Source of the DNA: Oscillatoria sp. HE19RPO
GTDB lineage: Bacteria; Cyanobacteriota; Cyanobacteriia; Cyanobacteriales; Laspinemataceae
Length of the DNA: 40,395 bases
Direction: 5' to 3'
Assembly: GCF_024220515.1 (NCBI RefSeq)
Contig: NZ_JAMXOT010000125.1
Location: 1 to 40,395, forward strand
The notes beneath the pieces are model-generated. The model did no database searches and was not told where the DNA came from. It worked only from the letters and a program-made list of their open reading frames with translations. This document shows, piece after piece, positions 34,166-40,395 of this stretch. A program made the translations under genes and the position numbers. The number at the start of each line of letters is the position of its first letter. Position 1 is the first letter of the stretch.

Positions 34166-36265
34166 ATGCCGAAGCAAATTATTATCGCAGAGCAGTATAG
34201 AATTGCTGCTGTTTTTTCTGAAGATCAGATTCAGGAACTCGTCGTCGCCACCGGAACGCATCAAGTCAGTGATATCTATCTTGGAGTAGTGGAAAATGTC
34301 CTACCGGGGATAGATGCAGCATTTGTCAACATCGGCGATCCGGACCGCAATGGATTTATTCACGTTACTGACCTTGGACCTTTACGCTTAAAACGCTCCT
34401 CCGGAGCCATCACGGAACTGTTGTCACCCCAACAAAAAGTTCTGGTCCAGGTGATGAAGGAACCGACGGGAAATAAGGGACCCCGCCTGACTGGGAATAT
34501 TACTCTTCCCGGTCGTTATCTGGTCCTGATGCCGTTTGGTCGTGGGGTGAACCTCTCTCGCCGCATCCGCACGGAAGCAGAACGGAATCGACTCCGAGCC
34601 TTAGCTATTTTAATTAAGCCTGCCGGGATGGGACTGTTAGTCCGCACGGAAGCTGAAGGGGTCGGGGAAGAGGCGATTTTAGAAGATTTAGAGTTTCTCC
34701 AAAAACAGTGGGAGGATGTGCAACGAGAAGCGGCGACAATTCGCCCTCCGGCACTGTTGAATCGAGATGATGATTTTATTCAGCGTGTGCTTCGGGATAT
34801 GTACAGCGCTGATGTGAATCGGATTGTGGTTGATGCCAGCACTGGGGTGAAGCGCGTCAAGCAACAGTTGATGAGTTGGAATGAGGGGAAAACGCCTCCG
34901 GGGGTGTTGATTGATGAACACCGCGAGCGCACTCCGATTTTGGAATATTTCCGGGTGAATGCGGCGATTCGTGAAGCGCTGAAACCGAGGGTAGATTTAC
35001 CGTCCGGGGGTTACATTATTATTGAGCCGACGGAAGCGCTGACGGTGATCGATGTTAACTCGGGTTCATTTACGCGATCGGCGACTTCCCGGGAAACGGT
35101 GTTATGGACCAACTGTGAAGCGGCAACGGAAATCGCCCGTCAATTGCGGTTACGGAATATCGCTGGGGTGATTATTGTCGATTTTATTGATATGGACTCC
35201 CGTCGGGATCAGTTGCAGGTTCTGGAGCATTTCAATAAGGCCCTGAAAGCGGATAAAAATAGACCGCAAATTGCTCAACTCTCGGAGTTGGGGTTGGTTG
35301 AACTGACCCGCAAGCGCCAAGGTCAGAATGTGTATGAATTGTTTAGTCGCTCTTGTCCGACTTGTGGAGGGTCAGGACATCATGTGCATCTACCAGGAGA
35401 AGGGGATAGTCCGATTGAACCGAGTCAGCCGATTCTCCCCGATGTGAGCGATCGCCTAGTAGTCCCCTCCCCCGTTAAGGATAAGGAAACTCGCGTCCTA
35501 GAACCCACCGTCCGCGATATCCCCGATTATGAGCCCACCACGGAAGTCTCGGACTTGGATCTGCTCAATCATCCCAGCTATCAAGAATTGGGTCCAGGAG
35601 GCCCCCGCCGTCGCCGTCGTCGCCGCTTAGATGGGGGTGAAGGGGAAGCAGCCGAGGAAACAGCGGTAAAAACGCCTGCTGCGGTTCGCAGTACCTCGCC
35701 GATCCTACCGGGGAGTCGGGAACCGAAACCGGAATGGACGGAACCGGAACCTTATGTGGCTGCTCCTGCGTATGCGCTGACGAATGAGCGAGATATGCGA
35801 TCGTCGAAGGAGGATCGTCCCGATCGCTTAGAACGGGGTCGCCGTTTCCGCGATTATGACAAGGGGAACGAACCGGCAGAGGTGATTCATGTCGAAATGA
35901 CCCCGGAAGAGCAAGATGTCTATGCACTCATGGGAATTTCTCCGTTGTTGCTCCGGGAAGAGGAGGTGAAACTTTCCAAATCAGCCGTCATCTCGGTGAC
36001 GGAACCGGGAGAGTCGGTTTCTTCTTTCTCGGAACAGGGTTTTAACCATGAAGAATCCCTTGCAGAGGCGGATGTAGAGGATGATTCTCCCGAGGAGGAC
36101 TCTCCCGAGGAGAATTTTGCTCCAGTTCATCATGGGGATGCGAATGCAGATTCTGATGATGATGATGAGGACATCTCCGCATCCGATGAGGAAGACAATG
36201 AGGATAATTCGGCTGGAGTCGTCATTCGTCGTCGCCGTCGTCGTTCTTCTGCTGCCGAAGGTTAG
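34166..36265 (+). CDS. rne: Ribonuclease E/G
   Basis: 699 residues, typical of compact cyanobacterial RNase E. It cleaves single-stranded AU-rich RNA in mRNA decay and RNA maturation. The S1 domain spans about 35-120, with an RNase H-like/5'-sensor region and DNase I-like catalytic region to about 400. Catalytic aspartates lie in LTVIDVNSGS (about 296) and IIVDFIDMD (about 340), and the zinc-link CPTCGG at about 398. The C-terminal 290 residues are disordered, acidic and Arg-rich. The extreme C-terminus carries RRRRRRSSA, the nonapeptide reported to recruit polynucleotide phosphorylase in cyanobacteria. A second arginine run, PRRRRRRRLDG, sits near residue 480. ATG has GAGG upstream. A strong terminator follows before rnhB. 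Confidence 0.97.
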   Translation: MPKQIIIAEQYRIAAVFSEDQIQELVVATGTHQVSDIYLGVVENVLPGIDAAFVNIGDPDRNGFIHVTDLGPLRLKRSSGAITELLSPQQKVLVQVMKEPTGNKGPRLTGNITLPGRYLVLMPFGRGVNLSRRIRTEAERNRLRALAILIKPAGMGLLVRTEAEGVGEEAILEDLEFLQKQWEDVQREAATIRPPALLNRDDDFIQRVLRDMYSADVNRIVVDASTGVKRVKQQLMSWNEGKTPPGVLIDEHRERTPILEYFRVNAAIREALKPRVDLPSGGYIIIEPTEALTVIDVNSGSFTRSATSRETVLWTNCEAATEIARQLRLRNIAGVIIVDFIDMDSRRDQLQVLEHFNKALKADKNRPQIAQLSELGLVELTRKRQGQNVYELFSRSCPTCGGSGHHVHLPGEGDSPIEPSQPILPDVSDRLVVPSPVKDKETRVLEPTVRDIPDYEPTTEVSDLDLLNHPSYQELGPGGPRRRRRRRLDGGEGEAAEETAVKTPAAVRSTSPILPGSREPKPEWTEPEPYVAAPAYALTNERDMRSSKEDRPDRLERGRRFRDYDKGNEPAEVIHVEMTPEEQDVYALMGISPLLLREEEVKLSKSAVISVTEPGESVSSFSEQGFNHEESLAEADVEDDSPEEDSPEENFAPVHHGDANADSDDDDEDISASDEEDNEDNSAGVVIRRRRRRSSAAEG

Positions 36266-36286
36266 TAAAGAGACCTAACCCCCCAG

Positions 36287-36311
36287 CCCCCTTCCCTAAG
36301 AGGGAAGGGGG
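36287..36311. repeat. Perfect C5T2C3T / AG3A2G5 hairpin repeat after rne
   Basis: CCCCCTTCCCT (36287-36297), loop AAG, then AGGGAAGGGGG (36301-36311): an 11-bp perfect stem. This is a widespread cyanobacterial intergenic repeat type. It begins 21 bases after the rne stop. Confidence 0.8.
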
Positions 36312-36427
36312 AGAAAGAGGTAAATTCCCTCCTCCAAGCAATAGAAAAATTGGTTTATTCTCCCTTTAGGAGAGGGCCACCGGAGAGGTCAGACTGGTTT
36401 TTAGGCAACATTGAGATGCTCCTCAAA

Positions 36428-36472
36428 ATTGTCCTTGGAGAGTCCATCCACTTCTCCAAGGACAATCTTTTT
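36428..36472 (+). terminator. Intrinsic terminator between rne and rnhB
   Basis: ATTGTCCTTGGAGA (36428-36441) pairs perfectly with TCTCCAAGGACAAT (36453-36466) around an 11-base loop, followed by CTTTTTG. It is the most canonical terminator in the window and ends only ten bases before the first possible rnhB start. Confidence 0.85.
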
Positions 36473-36481
36473 GTTTAAATT

Positions 36482-37168
36482 TTGTTTGAATCTGAATCAT
36501 TGTTTACCCCCAATAAAATCGTGCCGTTAAATGTGCCGCAACAACTTAGTCTCTGGGATGTTTCAGATAACAGCAAAAATTCCCAGAAAACGTCCCCAAA
36601 TGACAGAATTGCTGGAGTAGATGAGGTGGGACGGGGTTGTTTATTTGGTCCGGTGGTTGCAGGGGCGGTTATTTTGTCCGATGAGGCGGCTGTACTGTTG
36701 AAGGCAGCCGGGGTAACGGATAGTAAGAAGTTGTCCCATAACCAACGCTGTCGGTTAGCAAAACTGATTCGGGAGGAGGCAGTCGCCTGTGCAATTGGCA
36801 TGGCATCAGTCCAAGAAATCGATCGCCTGAATATTTTACAAGCCTCATTATTAGCGATGAAACGGTCCGTTAATAAACTGCAAGTTAAACCGGAGTTTTG
36901 TTTAATTGACGGTAATCAGGGCATTCCTAATTTAGGAATTCCCCAACAAACGATGATTAAAGGAGATAGCAATTCGTTGGTGATTGCTGCTGCCAGTATT
37001 CTGGCAAAAGTCTGGCGCGATGATTTAATTGTGCGCTTGGCAAAGAAATATCCGGAGTATGATTTGACAAGTAATAAAGGATATGGTACGGCGAAACATA
37101 CTCAGGCTTTGCAACAGTATGGGGTATCGCGGCAACATAGGCGATCGTTTGCACCTTGTCGGGTATAG
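36482..37168 (+). CDS. rnhB: Ribonuclease HII
   Basis: 228 residues from TTG at 36482. It removes RNA from RNA-DNA hybrids and misincorporated ribonucleotides from DNA. Metal-binding acidic residues are in GVDEVGRG (about 46-53) and LIDGN (about 142); DSKKLS, MIKGDSNSLVIAAASILAK and GYGTAKHTQAL complete the family pattern. The domain begins near residue 43, so the first 40 residues are an extension. TTG at 36482 lies only ten bases after a strong terminator and has no ribosome-binding site; GTG codons at about 36521 and 36533 are credible later starts. If the terminator is efficient, rnhB depends on read-through from rne or on a start site inside the terminator region. Confidence 0.93.
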   Translation: MFESESLFTPNKIVPLNVPQQLSLWDVSDNSKNSQKTSPNDRIAGVDEVGRGCLFGPVVAGAVILSDEAAVLLKAAGVTDSKKLSHNQRCRLAKLIREEAVACAIGMASVQEIDRLNILQASLLAMKRSVNKLQVKPEFCLIDGNQGIPNLGIPQQTMIKGDSNSLVIAAASILAKVWRDDLIVRLAKKYPEYDLTSNKGYGTAKHTQALQQYGVSRQHRRSFAPCRV

Positions 37169-37269
37169 CAGTTCCTGGACTCCTTCCCGATTGCGATGGA
37201 TACCTGATGAGTCCAGAACCCTTGATAATCTTTGTATAATTGAGCGTTAATCAGACGGGGAAGGAGCAA

Positions 37270-37339
37270 TTGTAGGCCCTTCGACAAGCTCAGGAGGCAC
37301 TGCCCACATTAAATAAGGTGGGCAGTGCCCACCCTACAA
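37270..37339. repeat. 70-bp inverted-repeat element between convergent rnhB and purM
   Basis: TTGTAGG (37270-37276) and CCTACAA (37333-37339) bound the element. Inside, GGCACTGCCCAC (37296-37307) and GTGGGCAGTGCC (37318-37329) form a 12-bp stem with a 10-base loop. It includes TTCGACAAGCTCAGG, a motif common in dispersed bacterial repeats. It probably serves as a bidirectional transcript end. Confidence 0.75.
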
Positions 37340-37398
37340 CTCTCACCCTTCAATATTGAGACATGATGGGAACCGAATTGCCGGTCAATCCCCAAAAA

Positions 37399-38430
37399 TT
37401 ACTCCCCCGATGGAATCCCTACCAATTCGCCAGTTCCTTCAACAACTTCACCGATTTGATAGGCTGAAATTTTCTGAGATTCAAACCATTGAATTGTTTT
37501 TTCGGCTTGATTGGCTGGCACAACGACTACATAACCGATGCCCATATTAAAGGTATTAAACATTTCGGGCAACGTTACATTCCCGACTTCAGCTAACCAG
37601 GTGAAAATGGGCAGAATCGGCCAACTGTTGGGGTCAATTTGGATGGATAATCCTTCCGGTAAACAACGGGGGAGATTTTCTGGTAATCCACCTCCGGTAA
37701 TATGCGCCATGCCGTGAATTTCTATTCCGGCTTTTCGGGCGGCTAATACGGGTTTAACGTAGAGTTGGGTGGGGGTGAGCAAGACTTCGCCAACGGATGC
37801 GGGGAGGGGTTCCGGTTTGTCCTGCCAATCGATGTCGCAGTCACTCACAATCTTTCTAACTAAACTAAATCCATTACTATGCACTCCAGAACTCGCCAGC
37901 CCGATCGCCACATCTCCCACTTGGATTTGCTGACCCGTGAGCAGTTCGCTTTTTTCCACGACTCCCACACAAAACCCCGCTAAATCATATTCTCCCGGTT
38001 GATAAAATCCGGGCATTTCTGCGGTTTCTCCCCCTAACAGCGCACAACCGGATTGTTTACATCCGTCGGTAATTCCCTGGACTACATTCGCCAGTTGTTC
38101 TTGATTCAGTTTTCCCGTGGCTAAATAATCTAAAAAGAACAAAGGTTCGGCACCGGATGTTAGAACATCATTCACACACATTGCTACTAAGTCAATGCCA
38201 ACGGTATCGTGGCGATCGAGCAACATGGCGAGTTTGAGTTTCGTTCCCACTCCATCGGTCCCAGAGACGAGGATGGGTTGCCGATATCCGGTGGGTAACT
38301 CGAAATAACCGCTAAATCCACCAATCCCACCGAGGACTTCCGGTCGATGGGTCCCTGTAACCATATTCCGAATTTTTTGGACAAAGGCTCGACCCGCCTC
38401 AACATCCACGCCTGCTTCTCGATAATCCAT
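37399..38430 (-). CDS. purM: Phosphoribosylformylglycinamidine cyclo-ligase (AIR synthetase)
   Basis: 343 residues, normal length. It closes the imidazole ring in purine synthesis, converting FGAM to AIR with ATP. The family pattern runs throughout: [20 protein letters not shown], then [82 protein letters not shown] and [14 protein letters not shown] at 38430 is the evident start. It stands alone on the minus strand, convergent with rnhB, and its promoter lies in 38431-38520, next to the repeat cluster. Confidence 0.97.
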   Translation of the reverse strand: MDYREAGVDVEAGRAFVQKIRNMVTGTHRPEVLGGIGGFSGYFELPTGYRQPILVSGTDGVGTKLKLAMLLDRHDTVGIDLVAMCVNDVLTSGAEPLFFLDYLATGKLNQEQLANVVQGITDGCKQSGCALLGGETAEMPGFYQPGEYDLAGFCVGVVEKSELLTGQQIQVGDVAIGLASSGVHSNGFSLVRKIVSDCDIDWQDKPEPLPASVGEVLLTPTQLYVKPVLAARKAGIEIHGMAHITGGGLPENLPRCLPEGLSIQIDPNSWPILPIFTWLAEVGNVTLPEMFNTFNMGIGYVVVVPANQAEKTIQWFESQKISAYQIGEVVEGTGELVGIPSGE

Positions 38431-38520
38431 GTATCAACCCATCTGAACGGCTATTTCCACCTTGGCTATTTTACAGGGGAGGTAGGACCAATGGATCGTG
38501 GGAGGCACGATGTTTTTACC

Positions 38521-38633
38521 CAAATCCGGTTGTCAAAGTCTATCAAAACCCACAGGCTGAAGCCTGGGGCTATACGGACAAAGCCCGCCTGCGCGGGCTA
38601 AAAGCGACAACCTACTTTGAACAACCGGATTTG
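38521..38633. mobile_element. MITE-like element, 113 bp with about 20-bp inverted ends
   Basis: CAAATCCGGTTGTCAAAGT (38521-38539) is the inverted copy, with one extra base, of ACTTTGAACAACCGGATTTG (38614-38633). Between the ends is a palindrome-rich core (CAGGCTGAAGCCTG, then GGCTATACGGAC and GCCCGCCTGCGCGGGC). No open frame and no clear target duplication. Non-autonomous element status is inferred from the ends. Confidence 0.6.
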
Positions 38634-38665
38634 CTATTAGGGAACTCCAAAAAATAAAACCTTCA

Positions 38666-38727
38666 AAAAACCCGCAGGCTCAAGCATGGAGGCTCACAGG
38701 ACAAAGCGGTGCCTGCGCGGGCTAAAA
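38666..38727 (+). repeat. Diverged second copy of the CAGGCT...GCGCGGGCTAAAAG core
   Basis: Same orientation as the core of the element at 38521-38633. It shares AAACCC-CAGGCT, GGACAAAGC and CCTGCGCGGGCTAAAAG, with several mismatches between. It lacks the CAAATCCGG inverted ends. Confidence 0.65.
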
Positions 38728-38787
38728 GAGCCTTGTTAGGTGCGATCGCATCAAAGCAAGGATGATTTATTTGTTGGAATCCCCTTA

Positions 38788-38850
38788 CTCTTCAGCCTGC
38801 GGAGGCAGGCTTCGTCCGTATAGCCCCAGGCTTCAGCCTGGGGGTTTTTG
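38788..38850 (-). repeat. Third, inverted copy of the same core repeat
   Basis: Read on the minus strand it gives CAAAAACCCCCAGGCTGAAG, then CCTGGGGCTATACGGACGAA and GCCTGCCTCCGCAGGCT, nearly identical to the core at 38546-38595. With that core it forms a large inverted repeat bounding about 190 bases. Confidence 0.7.
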
Positions 38851-39196
38851 CGTGGCAATTGAACACATCGCAAATTTTGCCCTGTGAATGTAAAGTTTTG
38901 ATAAAGTATTCTTTCTCGCCGATAAATCCAAAATCGTGATTCTATCTCGGTTTAAGTAGGATAGCCCCAGTTTGGCAATTGTAAAGTTTTAATAAGGTTA
39001 CACTGTTTTAATCGCCCATACCGATCCCGAAGCCCAAACCTTCGTGATACTCTGTTGCAGTTCAACACACCAAACCGAAAACGTATCGACTATGAGATAG
39101 GGTTGCTCAAGCCCCAAGGAAGGGGCTGCATTGGGTCTATCCCAGGGCCTAACCCCACTCATGATTGTTCTTTATCAGTTCCTCACAGCAAAATAT
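38851..39196. other. rlpA upstream region with a repeated 19-mer
   Basis: TGTAAAGTTTTGATAAAGT (38889-38907) and TGTAAAGTTTTAATAAGGT (38980-38998) are near-identical direct repeats 91 bases apart, possible operator sites. A small hairpin AGCCCC-AAGGAA-GGGGCT lies at 39110-39127. No gene in this stretch. Confidence 0.45.
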
Positions 39197-40237
39197 ATGA
39201 AGCAAAGATTTTGGTGGACAACGGTTGTGCTGCTCACGACCGCCTGCGGGACAACCTCAACCAGTCATGCTGAACCGAATAGACCCGTTAATTTGAACTC
39301 GGATCCAGACCAAATCCAGGTCAGTCCTTGGTCCGAAGTCATCACCAAGATTCAACCCCATGAAATCACGGGGAAACCCGCAGCAACCCTCTATGTCCGC
39401 AATATTCCCGTCTTGACCTTTATCGAGTCTGGGGACATGAGTGGGGATTCCAATGCGGAGACTGAGATGGGGTCCGCAGGAACGGGACTGAAGGCAACGG
39501 GATTGAAGGGGTTAAGCAATCTGGAATCCAAAGCGATCGCCCAGAGTCCGATTCAGGCCCAGAATCCCAGGGATCCCGTATCGAGAGCAGAGGCGATCGC
39601 CGCCAGCTTGAATCAACTGAGAAACAGTCCCGCCACACCAGAAATTACCCTCGAATGGAATGGGGAATTGGACGAAGAAGGATACTCCATCCGTGACGAA
39701 TATCTGATCAAAGTTAATGGCATGGACCTGGTGGCGATCGACGAGGAAACCCGCCTACCAGACACCACCAACGACTTAGCACAAGATGCGATTCAGGCCA
39801 CCAACCGACTTCGCCGCCTGATTGCCAGCGCACCGGCGATCGCTGAAATTGCCAATCGCCCCCAACCCAGACCAGAACCGGAACCGCCAACGCTACAAGC
39901 TGTCACCCCGGAATATCTTCAATACCAAATCAACGGGATGGCCTCTTGGTATGGCCCAGGATTTCATGGTCGAATGAGTGCCAGTGGAGAAATCTTTGAC
40001 GAAAATGCCTTAACTGCGGCCCATCTGTATTTACCCTTTGGGACCCAAGTCCGGGTCACCAATCTGGATAACGGGAGCTCGGTGGTCGTCAGAATTAACG
40101 ATCGCGGACCTTATACCGGAGGACGCATTATCGACGTTTCCGCCGCAGCAGCCCGGAATCTGGGCATGATCAACAGTGGTGTTGCACAGGTGCGGCTGGA
40201 GATTTTAGGGTCATCCGCCACCTCATATGCCGAGTGA
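39197..40237 (+). CDS. rlpA: RlpA-like septal/peptidoglycan double-psi beta-barrel protein
   Basis: 346 residues from ATG at 39197, which places a signal peptide at the very N-terminus ([17 protein letters not shown], cleavage near SHA-EP); ATG at 39131 would put 22 extra residues before it. ACG could be a weak lipobox. A long variable middle (about 30-245) has no recognised domain. The DPBB domain is C-terminal (about 247-335): [19 protein letters not shown], then [20 protein letters not shown] and [16 protein letters not shown]. Residues that matter in Pseudomonas RlpA, a lytic transglycosylase acting on denuded glycan, are kept (ASGE, D, AAH, NDRGP). No SPOR domain is present, so septal targeting must come from elsewhere. 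A tandem repeat array begins 18 bases after the stop. Confidence 0.88.
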   Translation: MKQRFWWTTVVLLTTACGTTSTSHAEPNRPVNLNSDPDQIQVSPWSEVITKIQPHEITGKPAATLYVRNIPVLTFIESGDMSGDSNAETEMGSAGTGLKATGLKGLSNLESKAIAQSPIQAQNPRDPVSRAEAIAASLNQLRNSPATPEITLEWNGELDEEGYSIRDEYLIKVNGMDLVAIDEETRLPDTTNDLAQDAIQATNRLRRLIASAPAIAEIANRPQPRPEPEPPTLQAVTPEYLQYQINGMASWYGPGFHGRMSASGEIFDENALTAAHLYLPFGTQVRVTNLDNGSSVVVRINDRGPYTGGRIIDVSAAAARNLGMINSGVAQVRLEILGSSATSYAE

Positions 40238-40255
40238 TTGGAGGTTGGTATTATA

Positions 40256-40395
40256 GAGGCTAGAAACCGGGTTTCTGCCTAGATTGTGGTTAAGTGACAG
40301 AAATTTTTGAAAGAAACCCGGTTTCTGAGTCTGGTAGGAGGCTAGAAACCGGGTTTCTGCCTAGATTGTGGTTAAGTGACAGAAATTTTTGAAAG
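40256..40395. repeat. Tandem 82-bp repeat running off the window edge
   Basis: The segment 40338-40395 is identical at all 58 visible positions to 40256-40313. Each unit carries AGAAACCGGGTTTCT (40262-40276; 40344-40358), and the first also carries its reverse complement (40312-40326), so each unit can fold. The array starts 18 bases after the rlpA stop and continues beyond the window. Confidence 0.9.

Noticed and set aside
40256-40395. Possible CRISPR array at the right edge
   Set aside because: The repeat unit is 82 bp with no variable spacer; the visible units are identical throughout, so this is a simple tandem repeat.

Overview
The window reads as chromosomal DNA of a filamentous, probably non-heterocystous cyanobacterium (Oscillatoriales, Laspinema/Oscillatoria-like). 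The evidence is the very frequent HIP1 octamer GCGATCGC, a hetZ-patU pair, a solanesyl diphosphate synthase, a cyanobacterial RNase E ending in the PNPase-binding nonapeptide RRRRRRSSA, a Mo-nitrogenase-C-terminal-like protein, a Uma2 protein and many short intergenic palindromic repeats. Gene density is moderate, with many gaps of 300-1000 bases. I see no rRNA, tRNA, CRISPR array, transposase or prophage gene.

Layout. 1-801: C-terminal part of an RTX (calcium-binding repeat) protein. 1188-4961 (-): a membrane-bound GAF-PAS-PAS-GGDEF-EAL protein. 5832-8778 (+): type I modification genes hsdM and hsdS with no hsdR beside them. 9118-10341 (-): a soluble histidine kinase with an RsbRD-like sensor. 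11066-12657 (+): a Uma2 protein and a DUF218 membrane protein. 12872-13780 (-): two unrecognised small genes. 14654-15031 (+): the Mo-nitrogenase-C-terminal-like protein.

15077-25975 (mostly -) is a cell-wall and filament-differentiation block, in transcription order amiC, murI, sds, hetZ, patU and a TgpA-type transglutaminase-fold protein. As I recall, amiC, murI, hetZ and patU also lie close together in Anabaena/Nostoc, so this looks like a conserved neighbourhood. The transglutaminase-fold protein lacks the catalytic Cys and His and is probably a pseudoenzyme. Two plus-strand genes sit inside the block: a conserved 164-residue protein divergent from hetZ, and a possible membrane microprotein between murI and sds.

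26771-29620 holds a conserved unknown protein, an LL-diaminopimelate-type aminotransferase, a 73-residue conserved protein and a STAS-domain protein. 30510-37168 (+) is a B12-binding/radical SAM protein, then rne after a roughly 1-kb non-coding leader, then rnhB. purM (-) is convergent with rnhB, and an RlpA-like wall protein (+) closes the window. Envelope growth is a recurring theme: AmiC, MurI, the aminotransferase (which would feed meso-DAP synthesis), RlpA and the DUF218 protein all bear on peptidoglycan.

The non-coding DNA holds most of the unexplained structure: a MITE-like element with about 20-bp inverted ends and two relatives (38521-38850), an 82-bp tandem repeat running off the right edge, an AGAAACC(G/C)GGTTTCT repeat family, a perfect 30-bp palindrome built on overlapping HIP1 sites, and two short ORFs with good ribosome-binding sites upstream of the gene at 26771. 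I found no clear new multi-gene system. The best leads are the HetZ-PatU-pseudotransglutaminase set and the hsdR-less hsdMS pair.
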